DNA of 64,000 nt from Austropuccinia psidii (lineage: Eukaryota; Basidiomycota; Pucciniomycetes; Pucciniales; Sphaerophragmiaceae). Numbering within the stretch: position 1 is the stretch's first letter; every line of letters begins with the position of its first letter. The stretch spans positions 78,094,696 through 78,158,695 of the forward strand of contig JALGQZ010000003.1 in assembly GCA_023105745.1 (NCBI GenBank), read 5' to 3'. The notes under the pieces are model-generated. The model was not told the DNA's origin and ran no database searches. It saw only the letters and a list, made by a program, of their open reading frames with translations. Shown here one piece after another: positions 20,665 through 33,028 of the stretch. Position numbers and translations under genes: made by a program.

Positions 20665-21027
20665 AAACCAAAGTTTTGTCTTTTATTGTCTCCTATGGTA
20701 AAATATCTATCTTTTTGGTTAGGAATATCTATGCCATCAATTGACAAGTAGTCATTTCAAAGTATAAAATGGTTACTAGTGCAGTTTTTTATTACTACAA
20801 GCTCTACTTTCAATCTGATACATTGTGAAGGATGAGGAAAAATGAGTGTTAAATCAATTATTCCAAGGTGCTTCATGCTTCCACTTGAACTACTGAATTT
20901 CACTCCTTGTATTGCCATAAGTTTTTTTTCCCAATCTCGTACAATTGTTTTCAAATAACTCTTGCCAACACAGGTACATTATTCTCCTGTATATAAGATC
21001 CCTTTTGCCTCTTGGCTTTCTACCATG
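20665..21027 (-). pseudogene. pol: Family-2-like protease fragment
   Basis: On the minus strand it reads through the DWEKKLMAIQGVKFSSSSGS and LTLIFPHPSQC segments of the protease region. The catalytic DTG equivalent is followed by a stop. It is cut at 21027 by the LTR of F. A few bases continue on the far side of the solo LTR (18738-18758). Confidence 0.8.
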
Positions 21028-22448
21028 TGTCAGGTTGAGACTATGATGAAGCAGTAATTAGGTTGTTTACAACTTTAACTATGTCTGTAACATGTGATGA
21101 AAAATTTAAAATAAGAGTGTTTATGAAGAATTAAGGTTTTATAATAAAACTAAAGGGCTTTACTATTATAGAATAGTGGTGGTGTGTGCTGTTGAAAGCC
21201 CTGGGTGCAGCTTTACCTGTTGGATTACAATAATTATGATTATAATTATACCTGATGCTTTTCCAAGAGTATAACTGTTTTTGACAGTTGTAATATGTAG
21301 GAATTTAAGAGCAGGAAGAGGAAAACTATTCTGGCAGTGAAAAGTACCCTTTTTATCCTGAAATGGGGTGGAAAGGCTGCTATACCTTTCCATATAGAGC
21401 AAGTGAAGGTTTTTCAATCTCTAGGACAGGCTTGTGGTTTAAAAATGGCCTGTATAGCCTGTATTAGGCTCAGATGTGGTTTTGAAACCACATCTGGGCA
21501 GTTTTCACCAATACAAGGTGAATTTTTTCATCTGGGGACCACATAGCCTGATTCTGACATGTATGACGCATAGAATACTGTACAGAAACTGTACAGAACC
21601 CCAGTATTGACTGACCTATGAGGTATTGAAGTATCAGCATGCTTCTTTGTCTCTTTGACACATCATAATCATGGTAATGGGATATTATCCCATGGTAAGG
21701 CTGTATTGGCCAAAATGTGGGACTTTGAGCTTAAAACAGCCATAACTTGGCAAATTCTTGAAATATAAACCTCAGAATTGGTTTGGTTTGTAGCCCTATA
21801 TGTACTCTACACAATGGTACTTCATTTGATATGGTTATCATTGAATATGACAAAGCTATCCCATGTACAAGATTTTTCGTACAAAGGCTTGTTTTAGGGA
21901 AAAGCTGTATTGGGCTTGTTTGCCCCATAGCTTCTGTTATATTGAGATATGAGGAAATGGATAACACCATCAGATAGCCTTTATTGTGCCCTTTCCAAAA
22001 AGACCCCAGTTTAGGTATCTCACACTAAAATGTACAAGTTAGATGAGAGATGAATGTTTTGTTCAACCTTATTTAGTCTGAATTTGACCATACCTTCTGT
22101 AATATTGGTGCTAGCTCAGATTGGCTGGTACCATTAGATAGCCCTGACTTAGAGCTTTAATTTGAATACCCCCTTGATGGGGTTAAGCCTCTCCTTCTGG
22201 ATTCTAGATGAGAGGTGAAAATTAAGGTTTATGCTCAGCAACAACATTGAGCAGGAATAACTTTTTTATTCTTGGTCCTATGGTGATGGGATATACATTT
22301 TCAGAAAGAGGTGAGTTTCCTCTTTCTTTTGATACCTTTGGAGCTAATTTGGCTTGGCTCCATGTTTTGGTGGTATCTTGGCTATACCATTGATTTATGG
22401 TATTTTGGCTGTCATGCTTGTGCTCTGGGTTTGAGTCACAGGCTGACA
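21028..22448 (-). repeat. 3' LTR of element F (1,421 bp)
   Basis: On the minus strand it starts TGTCAGCCTGTGAC and ends CAACCTGACA. It is preceded by a polypurine tract AGAGGGAGGGTA (22460-22449). The same LTR is seen in part at 60442-61014 and 13993-14881. It contains CTGTACAG words like those in the family-1 LTR. Short open frames inside it are not credible genes. Confidence 0.88.
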
Positions 22449-22472
22449 TACCCTCCCTCTAAAAAATGCTCA

Positions 22473-24226
22473 TCATTGATTAGACTGTTCAGTACTTCTA
22501 GAGGCTCTGAATCTCCTTAAATGAAGTTTCCCATCTGGTATGGCATCTTCTGCCAACCATTGGTCTTTATCAGCTGTTTGGTTCTTGAATCTGGCTAAGT
22601 ATTGTCTCTGATCCTTCCCATTAAGTGTGATATTCCTGGACTTTATGATTTTACTCACAGGTCCAGGGGTGTCCTCCACTTCCACTATTTCTGGTGGTGT
22701 GGGGTTCCTCTTCCTGGAGGGGAATTTTTCCTCCTCTGTTTGGAAGTATGGCTTGACCAAACTCACTGGAAAGACTGGGTGTTTCCTGGAAAATTCCTCT
22801 GTGAGTTTGACTTCCTCTGCATTCTTTCCTATCAGCTTAATGATAGTGAAGGGCCCTATAAATGAGTCTCTCATCTGCTTGGGTCCTTTAAGGCTATTAA
22901 GTTTTATTGTGGACACTAACACCTGGTCACCTTCCTTAAAGTCAGGTTCCATGTGTGATTTGTCCCACCTCTGCTTATCATGTTCTCTTTCTTCAACTAT
23001 GAATTTGGAAGCTGTGTCACAAGCCCTCTTCCACATATCATGGAAGTCTTTGGCTGTGGGGTGGATGGTCAGAAGATTCTGCTTCAAGTGATCCACAGGC
23101 AACAGGGAATTCCACCCTTTCTCTACCAATGCAGCTTTTTTCCTGTGGTAGAGTGCTGGCTTGTATTATAAGCCACTTGGACAGCTGGTAGAAGGGTGAC
23201 CCAGTCATGGGTTTATCCCTCATGGTCCTTGTTTTCCATGACATAGGCACAGAACCTTCTAAGGATTTCTTCCATTGTCTGGATCATCCTTTACGCTAGG
23301 CCATCACTTTATGGATGGTAAGCTGTGGAAAACGCAAGCTTGGTGCAAAGCATGTCATACAAGTTGGTCCAAAATTCAGATGTGAATTTTGGGTCCCTAT
23401 CACTGATGATGATTTTAGGGACTCCACAGGTAGATTTGAGGCTGTTCCAGAAGAAAAGAGCAGTATCCACCGCTGTGTCCTCCTTGTGAAATTGTAGGCA
23501 CCTGATATGCTTGCTGAACCTATCAACTATGATTAAGCAGGAATTGAAGTTTTCTTTGCCTCCTGGGACAAGTCCTGTAACCCAGTCCATATTGATGATT
23601 TAACATGGGAATTTGGGATCTTCTATGTGTTGAAGTAACTCATAGTTATTCCCATGTTTCCTATTTTCCTTTTGGCATATTTCACAAGTGTTGATGTATA
23701 CACTCAACTCTTGTTCCCACTTGGGCCACTAAGCTGTGCTTGCTACCCTCTCTCTGGTCCTGTCCTCACTCATGTGTCCCATATAGGGGCAGTCGGGAAT
23801 GCTTGCAGGATCAGAGAGATGTGGTCTCTGTCTACCACTTTGAGTGCACTGGTGTGCTTTCCTCTGTGGTAAAGCAGGCCATCTATAAGGAAGAATTTGT
23901 TATCCTTATAGGCCCTCAACCAGGGTTCCTCCAGCTGGGATTCCAGTTCTGGAAGCCTGTATTTTTGTTCAAGGAGTTATAGTAATATGCCACATTGTTT
24001 GTGCTTGGCATAAGAATTCAGTATTGCACTGAAAAATTCATTGTGCAGTTCTGAGGAAGTTATTCCCAGTATGGGAGTCTCTGTTCCTTTTGAATCAGTG
24101 TTTCCACTGTCAAGGGTACCACTTTCTGGTGCCCATGAGAAAGTCTGAAGTTCTTCTTCTTATCTATCTCCATGAAATGGATAGGCATCTTGGCTTCAAC
24201 TTCAGGGTCATGAGCTGGATTGCTTT
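22473..24226 (-). pseudogene. pol: Element F pol, 3' part (integrase with chromo-like end)
   Basis: On the minus strand 24226-24060 covers the RNase H/integrase linker (KSNPAHDPEVEAK). The zinc domain region (24000-23600) is decayed. 23590-23309 holds the catalytic core ([11 protein letters not shown], then [10 protein letters not shown]). 23129-22473 is an open 218-codon stretch with the GPF-type region (DSFIGPFTIIKLIGKNAEEVKL) and a C-terminus DQRQYLARFKNQTADKDQWL that looks chromodomain-like. Frames change at least once between these parts. It joins 34992 across D1. Confidence 0.88.
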
Positions 24227-25486
24227 TGTGAACCTTTTGAGATATGACCACATACCCAAAAAGGTCACAAGAAATATTTAAAATAATTATACCTTTAAAA
24301 AGAATTACCCTAAAAACTATAAAACTGCCATAAATTGGCATAAGACTTGGTTTAACTCAAAACCCAATGAATAGAAATGTGAAATAAATTACACCATTAG
24401 ATTCCCCTGGTAAAATAAACATATAGCATCTTTATGGTATATCTGTAAAGTCAATGTTTAATGAGTTATAAGTAATAACATATTTTAAAAAACATTAATC
24501 CTTAATTATTTCAAATGAAAATGAAACAACCTGTGGAATGAACTGTACCATTGGATTCCCCATAAACCTCTTCACATAAAACAATTAAGAAGCTAATCTC
24601 AAAAGTCAATACTTACGGATACACATATACTATTTTTATGGCATATCTGTAAAGTCAATATTTAATGAGTTATAAATAATAACATATTATAAAAAACATT
24701 AATCCTTAATTATTTCAAATACAAATGAAACAAAGTTGGAAAAACATGGTACCAATTGATTCCCCGTAAATCTCTACACATAAAACACTTAAGATTCTAA
24801 TCTCCAAACTCAATACTTAAGCAGTTAAGCTGAATATAAGCACTTTTTTGGGTCAACACATATATTCAAGGACTTTAGCTAATAAGGTTTGAAATAAACA
24901 TGATAGAGTGATAAACCAAAAATAAAGTCACCACGTAATTATGGTAGGAATACATAAATGAACTTTATTTCACAAGTTATAAACAAGGTTTCATTCTGTA
25001 ATGGATTATTTATTAAAATCAATAGAGCTGTTGACCACTTTATTGTGAAAGTGGTCCAAACTTAAAAAAAAGTAGACAGTTGGATTCTACTAGCTCATTA
25101 GTGAAGAATGATGCATTTCGTATTACAATATTCAAGGTATAATTCACTGAAATCATGGTTTGAAGTTTGAAATATTAAATTTCAACAGAAAAGATGAGTT
25201 ACAAGAAAAATCATCAAAAATAGAGTTTTGATAATTTAATAAAATGCTGTGGGAAATATAATAGGGACATTCCGAGCTATCAGAATCCACTCCCAGAATA
25301 GCTGTAGCGTGTATAACTTCAAATTTTTTCATGATCAAAGTTTAAGCTTAAATTTGATCATTGAAGGTCACTCACTGTAACTTTATTTCACGTTTAACAG
25401 TCATATGAGTGATAAAGATGGTGAATACTATTAAAATGTATACAATACTAATAAAAGAAACAAATTTTAGGCTTCTGCCAAGCCTA

Positions 25487-25494
25487 TGACGTCA
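25487..25494 (+). promoter_or_regulatory. TGACGTCA (ATF/CREB-type) site in the D1 LTR
   Basis: This is the perfect 8-bp palindrome bound by ATF/CREB-type bZIP proteins in fungi and animals. It lies about 170 bp before the TATA box. It is also intact in the 3' LTR (34065-34072). Both LTRs of D2 have TGATGTCA instead (40560-40567, 58943-58950). Confidence 0.6.
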
Positions 25495-25663
25495 TCAAAC
25501 TTAAAGTTACAGTGAGGACTCTAAATAATGGCATAATTATGAGGTAAGATGGTTTGATCATGATGTAATAATCACCAAAACTTGAATTTTTGACCAATTG
25601 TAGTGGAAAGCATCATTACACATCTACTAGAAGCCTGCTGAACTCTAGGAGGGAGGGATTTAC

Positions 25664-25672
25664 TATAAATAG
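25664..25672 (+). promoter_or_regulatory. TATA box of D1 (TATAAATAG)
   Basis: This is a strong TATA match in the LTR, repeated at the matching place in the D1 3' LTR (34242-34249) and in the D2 5' LTR (40737-40745). The D2 3' LTR has TATTAATAG. RNA would start about 30 bp downstream, near 25700, which marks the U3/R border. Confidence 0.7.
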
Positions 25673-26419
25673 AGCTCTTTCTACTCTGTTTTCCTCTCAG
25701 ATGCTTACAAAACATTAAATCATTAAATCAAAAGGTAATTTCTTTATTATTTATATACATAAATCTCTTATGTTATTAAAAACTGAAGCTAATCCTATTA
25801 TAATCATCCTCTTTGACGTTATTATTACAATTATTTAATTGTTTTGTTTAAATTTCTCCCAAAAATCTCTATTCCATGTAAAATCAAGAAAACTTGTAAT
25901 TTCTCTTAAAATGTATTGTAAATGAAATATAAATAAGTTGCATTTACATTTTTTGGCATAATATTATTCGAAATCATTATATTAAGTATTAAAAGTAGGT
26001 TATTTCTCTTATTATAATAATTTTTCTCTATTATTACTTTAATAATTCTACATTTAATATAAATAGTATTTATGTTCATTGATAGATTTAATATTAGTAA
26101 TATTATTGTTATTAATTGTTTTTTCTTAATGAAAAGCAATTTTTTACACCTTTATCATTTGTTGGTAACAAGAATGAAGTGCTTTTAAATATATTAATTA
26201 TCTTATATTAATATATTTATTTATTATATTATTTTCTATATTATAAATTTTATTATTATATTTATTTAATAATATAGTTATTTTTATGCCATAATTATAA
26301 TAATCCTTTATTATTATAATTATTTTTACCTTATTTATTTCATTTATAAGGACATTCATAGTACAATAAGTAAAATATTAGTAATTTTTACCTATTTCTT
26401 CATATTCAAACCTTACATT

Positions 26420-26433
26420 TGGGGGGCTGGCCA
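26420..26433 (+). promoter_or_regulatory. Candidate primer binding site of D1
   Basis: TGGGGGGCTGGCC lies two bases after the LTR end. D2 has TGGGGGCCTGGCC at the same place (from 41494), and F has the same core next to its own, unrelated LTR. A PBS starting TGG fits pairing with the CCA end of a tRNA. Which tRNA could not be decided. Confidence 0.55.
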
Positions 26434-26897
26434 TGATATTTACTCTAAAAGACTTACAAAAAGATTCTAATTGGGTTTATCCAAAAATTAAGTATAATTA
26501 TAATCATAAAATTATATAATAATTTTATACTATTGAGGCATTTGGAAAGCAATTGTATTGTCTTACATGTGGTTTTTCACATCCTTAGACTTGCAAGAAC
26601 TTTCTTTGAGTGACTCTAGTAATTGAAAAAAGATATTTTATAAGTTTAAAAATTTTATATTATATATTAATTTTAAGAAGAATCATACTCATTTTTATTT
26701 TATTCTTTAAAAATAAAAACATAAAAAAAAAAATTAAAAACCCATAAAAAAGTTATTTTTATCCATTTTAATTTCATTTCTTTATTTATTTTCATTTTTT
26801 AAAGATATAAGGCAATTTTTAAATGGAAAATCGCCATATCTTACCCAAAATAACACTTGTTATATAAAAGAATTATATTTATTTGTCTTTTCTTTAG

Positions 26898-27047
26898 TGT
26901 TTGAAGACAATCCAACAGAGGGCAACCAAGGCACTGTTGAAATATTGGTGGAAGAAACTTGTCCAAGTTCTCCAACACCAATAATTACTAAGAAAAATAA
27001 AGCTAAGAAATTAAAATTTCAAGGACCCATTATTCAGGAGTCTGAAG
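26898..27047 (+). CDS. Candidate upstream coding exon of D1
   Basis: This short open exon lies between an acceptor (TCTTTAG at 26891-26897) and a donor (GTGAGT from 27048). It encodes VFEDNPTEGNQ to IIQESEG. D2 has the same exon at 41968-42117 with conservative changes (VFEDNPTEDNQ to TIQDSEG), and F has a weak counterpart. A first intron could run from the LTR donor at 25735. Splicing to the acceptor at 27132-27133 would enter the frame +1 to gag. There is no ATG in this exon. Confidence 0.45.
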
Positions 27048-27122
27048 GTGAGTGCCTCATTTAGAAATTACCATAAGAAAAATTCCTGTTCTGAAATCCT
27101 CTTATTTCTTATTTCCTAAAAC

Positions 27123-29158
27123 ATGACTACCAGAAGAGGTTCCCAATACTCCATCCAATCAGATGGAGCTGGACTCAGACGTATAATTTATTCCTCAAAA
27201 GAGAAAAGGAAGGGAAATATCCCCAGTGGAACAAAATCCACACAACGAAGTCCTTATCGCAAAGGCAAGTCCCAGAAATGCCCATGATATCTGAACCAGA
27301 GTTAGAACCAAGTATGAGAAACTCAAAAAGGTACAAATCACATTCAGAGGGCTCAAATTGACATTTACATGAGCCAGTACAAACAGTACTACACAGTCTA
27401 CAAATACAAGGACTGGGACATGTTGCCTCAAATACACCAAGGAGTGATGAACCCCTGGCACATCCTGAAAAAATTCCTCAAAGAGGAGGAAATAGTGAGA
27501 TACTCCAATGGATGGAATCCACTATCATCCAAACCTCAAATCAAAAATATCAAGGAGTACCATGCCAAAAAGAAGGAGGCAACCAAGGAAGAAGCCCCAG
27601 TAGCTTCTACCAGCAAGCCCCAAGTCAACTCACTTCCCCAAGAAGGGAAGAAGAACAAGAAAAAGAATTTGAGAAAGCCACATTCCCCAGGTTATAGGAT
27701 TCCAGAAATCCAAAAGCATGCCATGGACAATGTTTTCAACATGGCCAGAACCTGGATGGAATTCAAGGACAAGGAAGAACAAAGAATGAGACAACCTCAT
27801 TTCCCAAAGATATAACCTTGTCTCCAGATGTTGTGAATACTTTGAAAGAAATTAAAAATAGTATATTACCTCCAAAAGAAATTCAACACAGTTTATTGTC
27901 ATTAAAAGAAATAAACAATAACTTAACATCTTTAATAAATATTGTTGTACAAGATAAGAAAGAAATTGACAACATTAAGTTTATTATTGAAAATAATAAG
28001 CCAAGGATTTTAATTGACAATTCTCAAAAACTAATACAAGAACAACAAGAGTTATATAAGTACATAAAGGATATCAAAGATAAAGCTTTGACAATCAATT
28101 ATGACTTGAGTATTGAAAATTGTACAGAAAAATTAAACAAACTAAGAATTTCTGTAGAAAAATTTGAAGAAAAAACTTCATCACACCAAAAATTACTTTT
28201 GGACCATGTGGAAAAAAGTGATGAAGCAAGAATGCATCTGAAAGATCACATTCAAAGTGAGATAAGGCTTATCACTAAAAAAATGGATAAGATTAATGAG
28301 GCTAGCTCAAATATGCCAAAGTTATCAACTCCATTTTCTCACATAAGAAGCCCTGTTAAAACTAAAGAGGAATTAACAAATCCATTCATAACAGACTTAA
28401 GTCACCAAGAAAATAACCAAGTCTTAATGAAGTCAGAACCTCAATTAAAAGAATAGCCAACATTCACAGGAGAAGGTGAATATGATCATATGACATTTAT
28501 CAAGACAATTGAAACGCTACAAGAAGATTATGCCATACAAGATGAAATAATTACTGCAAGATTACACTCATTGTTTGAAAAATCTACAAAAAGATGGTAT
28601 TATGGCATAAGAAAAACAAATGGCAAAAACACCTGGTCTTGGTGGAAACAAGAAATAAAAACCAAGTGGGCCAATGATGCCTGGAGGTACAAAATAGAAA
28701 ATGCATTTGAAAACTCTTTCTTTGACCCAGACAAAGACAAACCTCTAACTTGGTTCTTAAAACAAGTTGAAAGACTAAATGCACTGTACCCAGAAATGTC
28801 ACAAAAAATGGTGCATATGAAAATACTCAAGAAATGTGGAGGAGAGCTAGAACATGCCCTAAGAAGCAGGTGGATAGAACCATGCTCCACAGAAGAGTAT
28901 ATCAATGCAGTAGAAGACATAGTGACAAGAAAAAAAATTGGCAGAACTTGGAAGCAATTGGACAATAAAAGTCCAAATAAGCCATTTATCAAAAGAGACA
29001 AATCAAAAGAAGCTTTCTTCCCCAATACATCCAACAACAATGAGCAAAGAAAATGCCATAAATGTGGAGGTATTGGACACTTAGCCAATAACTTCCTCAA
29101 AAAGGCAAAGTCTAATGAAGTTATGGAAACAGAAAACCACAATGACAAAGGGGAGTAA
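27123..29158 (+). pseudogene. gag: Gag of element D1, decayed
   Basis: The start MTTRRGSQYS matches D2. A one-base loss near 27240 and stops break the first part. The second part is open at 27818-28456 (coiled-coil-like, KEIKNSI repeats) and 28490-29158. This last stretch holds the capsid-like core (KRWYYGIRKTNGKNTWSWWKQEI) and a zinc knuckle CHKCGGIGHLANNF whose final Cys is replaced by Phe. In D2 the gag frame runs into the protease without a stop, so D1's TAA at 29156 is a lesion. Confidence 0.85.
27369..27815 (+). CDS. Overlapping open frame (+1 to gag), D1
   Basis: This 148-codon frame (MSQYKQYYTVYKYKDW to MRQPHFPKI) is fully open although the gag frame across the same bases is interrupted in this copy. 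D2 has the same-length frame at 42442-42888, and F has a homologous frame with the shared GWNP segment. It is Lys/Glu-rich, with PVASTSKPQ in the middle, and resembles no family I know. It may be part of an alternative product joined to the upstream exon, or a chance open frame kept by low divergence. Confidence 0.4.
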   Translation: MSQYKQYYTVYKYKDWDMLPQIHQGVMNPWHILKKFLKEEEIVRYSNGWNPLSSKPQIKNIKEYHAKKKEATKEEAPVASTSKPQVNSLPQEGKKNKKKNLRKPHSPGYRIPEIQKHAMDNVFNMARTWMEFKDKEEQRMRQPHFPKI

Positions 29159-32100
29159 TCTGACTCTGAAAAAGAAACAGAAGAGTTGGAAACCTCTGAA
29201 AGTGATGAAATTAATATAATTAATGCACAAGTCAATAATATTGACTTTATTTATGAAGTACTAGATGTTAAATCAAACTTACCACAAGTTAGAACATCTG
29301 ACACAAACCTGAAAAATGTACAAGATGCCAAAATTTATGGAACCAAGCCTGCAAAAGCAATGGGATATACAGCTGAAAATTCAAGTATAATTATTGTCAT
29401 GGTTGATAACCAAGAGGCAAAGGTGAACTTGGATACAGGAGCATAATGTACCTGTGTTGGTAAAAGTTATCTAAAAACAAATGTCGCAGATTGGCAAGAA
29501 AAACTTATGCCAATAACAGGTGTCAAATTTAGTAGTGCAAGTAAGAGCATGAAGCCCCTTTGAAGAATTGATTTAACACTCATTTTTCCTCACCCCTCAC
29601 AATGTGTCAGAATCAAAGTAAAGTTTGTAATAATTGACAACTGTACTAGTAATCACTTCATACTTGGAAATGACTACTTGTCAATTTATGGTATAGATAT
29701 CTCCAACCAAAAATATAGATATTTTACCATAGGAGACAACAAAAGACAAAAAATTGGCTTCTTAAATAACAAAAAACAAATGACAGTTATTAAGAATGAA
29801 GAAAAAAATCAAGAAAAGGAACTTTTCATATCTGAACAACTCAAAGAGGCACAATTCAATAAAGAACTAACAGGAAAAATGGAAGAAAAATTGATTTACC
29901 TCTTATTCAAATAGAAGAATTCCATTGCAGCTGACAAAGAACCACTAGGTGCCATAATAGGACATGAGGTAGAAATAATCCTTGATGTAGAAATTCCTTA
30001 TCCACCTCAATTAAGAAGACCAGCTTACCCAGATAGCCCAAGAGCCAGTGGTACACATTAAATAGTTAATAGACCTTGGAGTATTCAGAAACATAGGACA
30101 TGATGAACAGGTAGAGGTCACTACACGTGTCGTTATAGCTTGGAATAATGGAAAATCAAGAATGGTAGGAGACTTCAGAGCCCTGAACACCTATACCATT
30201 CCAGACAGATATCCAATACCCAGAATCCATGAGACATTGACACAATTGTCACAAGCTAAGCTCATTACAGCCATGGATTCTTTAAAGGGTTTTCATCAAA
30301 ATGTCTTAACAGAAAATGCCAAAAGACTACTAAGGATAATACTCCACTGTGGGATTTTTGAATACTTAAGAATGCCATCTGGCTTAAAGAATGCACCTTC
30401 CCATTATCAAAGGATGATGAATACCAAATCTGCTGAAGACTTATCAGAAGGATGGTTAATTATCTATATAGAAGATATCACAGTTTTCTCACAAACTTGG
30501 GAAAATCACTTTACAAGACTAGAAAGGGTACTCCGAAAAATAGTGCAAGTGAATATGAAAATTTCCTTGAAAAAGTGTCATTTTGCATATAATGAACTAA
30601 AAGTACTAGGACATGTTGTATCTGGACTTAGTCTAGGCATAGACAAGAGTAAAGTAGCAGCAGTACTACTTAAACCAATGCCTCAAACCAAAAAAGAAAT
30701 GCAATCATTTCTAGGATTTGCTGGTTACTATAGACAGCATATAAAGGACTTTGCAAAAATTGCCAAATCCTTGTATAAACTATGTGACCAACAAACAGTC
30801 TATGAAATGACAGAAGAAAGAGTCAAGGCATAAGAATAATTGAAAAATTCCTTAACAAATGACCCATTTCTTCTAATGCCAGATTGGAAACTACCCTTTA
30901 AACTTTACATTGATGCTTTTGGAGAAGGAATAGGTGCTGAATTACACCAAACACAAATTATCAATAATAAACCAGTGGAAGGAACAATCTGTTTTATTTC
31001 AAGACAGACAAATTCAACAGAGGCAAGATATGGAGCAAGCCAAATGGAATTCCTCTTCTTAGTGTGGGCTTTAGAAAAATTACATTATTACTTAGATCAA
31101 CCAGTATTTGATGTGATTACAGACTGTAATGTGGTAAAATCTCTATTAAACATGAAAACTCCAAATAGACATATGCTGAGATGGCAAATTGCTATCCAAG
31201 AATATAGAGGAAATATGGCTATTTTTCATAAATGTGGTAATATTCATAAAAATGCAGATGGTTTTAGAAGATGGGCTCTAACAAATACCCCTGATAATCC
31301 AGCATGGGTACCACAGGAGGAGAACCATATAGAAGGAATATGTGTTACAGACATTGGAACAACATTCTTTGACAAAGTTAAAGAAAGCTATCAGATAGAC
31401 AAGAACTGCCATATCTGGAGCCAACTTCTGATGAAATACTGCAAAGATCCATCACTTTCATCAAAATTAGATAAAACATGGAAAAAGGCATATGATGAAG
31501 GAAGATTCCACCTCCTTGATGGAATCTCTTACTATAGAACAAAACACACATGTGTTATGGCCTTAACAGATAGATCCCTGATAAACACTATTTTACATGA
31601 GTGTAATGATAGTGTTGCAGCTGGACATCTCTCAGAAGATAGAACACTAGAAAGGGTGAAAAACTGCTCTTGGTGGCCAAATTTGAAGAAAGATGTTGCA
31701 GAATACTGCCAAACCTGTGACAGATGTCAAAAGGCCAACAGAGCCACAGGTAAGAAATTTGGAATGATGATACAAATCCAAGAACCAAAATCCCCTTGAG
31801 AAATAGTTCATATGGATTGGGTAACACCATTACCTCCAGGAGGAGACAGAAGTTATAATGCATGCCTAGTGTTAGTTGACAGCTATAGCAAAACTCCCAT
31901 GTTCCTACAATGTCACAAAAATGACACAGCTATGGATACAGCCATAATGATATGGAATAAAGTCATTAGCCACACAGGCTTATCCCAAAATATCATAAGT
32001 GACAGAGATCCAAAATTCACTTCAGCATTTTGGAATAATCTCCATAACTTGTTTGGGAGAAAGTTCACATTCTCAACAGCTTACCATCCTCAAACTGATG

Positions 32101-32908
32101 ATCTAGCAGAAAGGATGATACAAACCTTGGAGGACATGATCAGAAGATTCTGTGCTTATGGACTAGAATTCAAAGATTCTGATAATTTTACCCATGATTG
32201 GTGTACACTAATACCAGCCCTTGAGCTGGCATATAAAACATCAATCCATTCTTCTACTGGGAAAACACCAGAAATTCTAGAAAAGGGTTGGAATCCAAGA
32301 CTTCCTTATGATACCCTCAAAAAGAACTTAGTGGATATACATCCAACAGCAAGCAGTTTTAAGATAATGCTTGAGAACGCAAGACACCATGCAAACAGAT
32401 GTATGCAAGATTCTTTTGAATATGCAAAAGAAATATGGGATAAAAGTCATAAAACACCTGACTTCAAAATAGGGGACTTGGTCCTAGTATCAACCCTTAA
32501 TTTTGATAACATAAAAAGCCCAAAGAAACTTAAAGATTCATTTGCAGGACCATTTATGATAAAAGCACTTTATGGACCCAATGCTGTGCAATTGGAACTC
32601 ACAGGTGAATTAATGAACAAACACCCAACTTTCCCTGTAATTCTTATAAAACCTTACAGTCAAGTGACAAGGAGTTATCTCCACTAAGAAATAAACCCCC
32701 ACTTGAAATTCCCCCCTTGGAAGAAGGAGGAGAAAAGAAAATTGTGAAAGTGCTTAAAGAAAGAAGGACAAGAAACAAAAGAGAAACAGAATACCTTGTA
32801 AGGTATAGAAATTTAACTCAAGAAGATGAATGGCTACTTGAGAAAGATATAACAAATTCTGATAAACTGCTAAGACGGTTTAGACATGAAAGAAAACTTA
32901 AAGAATAG
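29159..32908 (+). pseudogene. pol: Pol of element D1, decayed
   Basis: The protease (VNLDTGA, near 29430) is followed at once by a TAA. RT has [11 protein letters not shown] near 30465, where the second active-site Asp of YIDD has become Glu. RNase H starts at [11 protein letters not shown] (about 30898). Integrase has the HHCC region (31590-31735) and D31815, D32001 and E32109 (nucleotide positions of the codons), with D-X35-E spacing. A stop TGA at 31797 replaces the TGG of D2. The tail 32717-32908 is chromo-like (ERRTRNKRETEYLVRYRN, EDEWLLEKDI). There is a frameshift near 30050. Confidence 0.9.
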
Positions 32909-33028
32909 AAAAATCAAGCATTATTGAGCTTCAAGACTAATAAAGTCTATTGAAGAGGTAAGACAGTGGATGATTCCCTAATTACACATATCAGATTGTG
33001 GTACAATGTTTCTTTTGGTGGTAGGGAA

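Larger units (their letters stand above)
24227..26417 (+). repeat. 5' LTR of D1
   Basis: It starts TGTGAACCTTTTGAGATATGAC and ends TTCAAACCTTACA. It is very AT-rich. It contains TGACGTCA (25487-25494), TATAAATAG (25664-25672), a pyrimidine stretch ending CTCTCAG, and a candidate splice donor AAAAG/GTAATT at 25734/25735. The long open frames within are not conserved. Confidence 0.92.

Noticed and set aside
22627..23091. 154-codon plus-strand frame
   Set aside because: It is the complement of F's integrase C-terminus, which has clear homology on the minus strand.
28600..29235. 211-codon minus-strand frame over D1 gag (similar one at 43673-44248 in D2)
   Set aside because: Both lie opposite the capsid-like gag region. 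They are open because gag is Lys/Glu-rich and AT-rich, and they show a Ser/Phe/Leu shadow composition.
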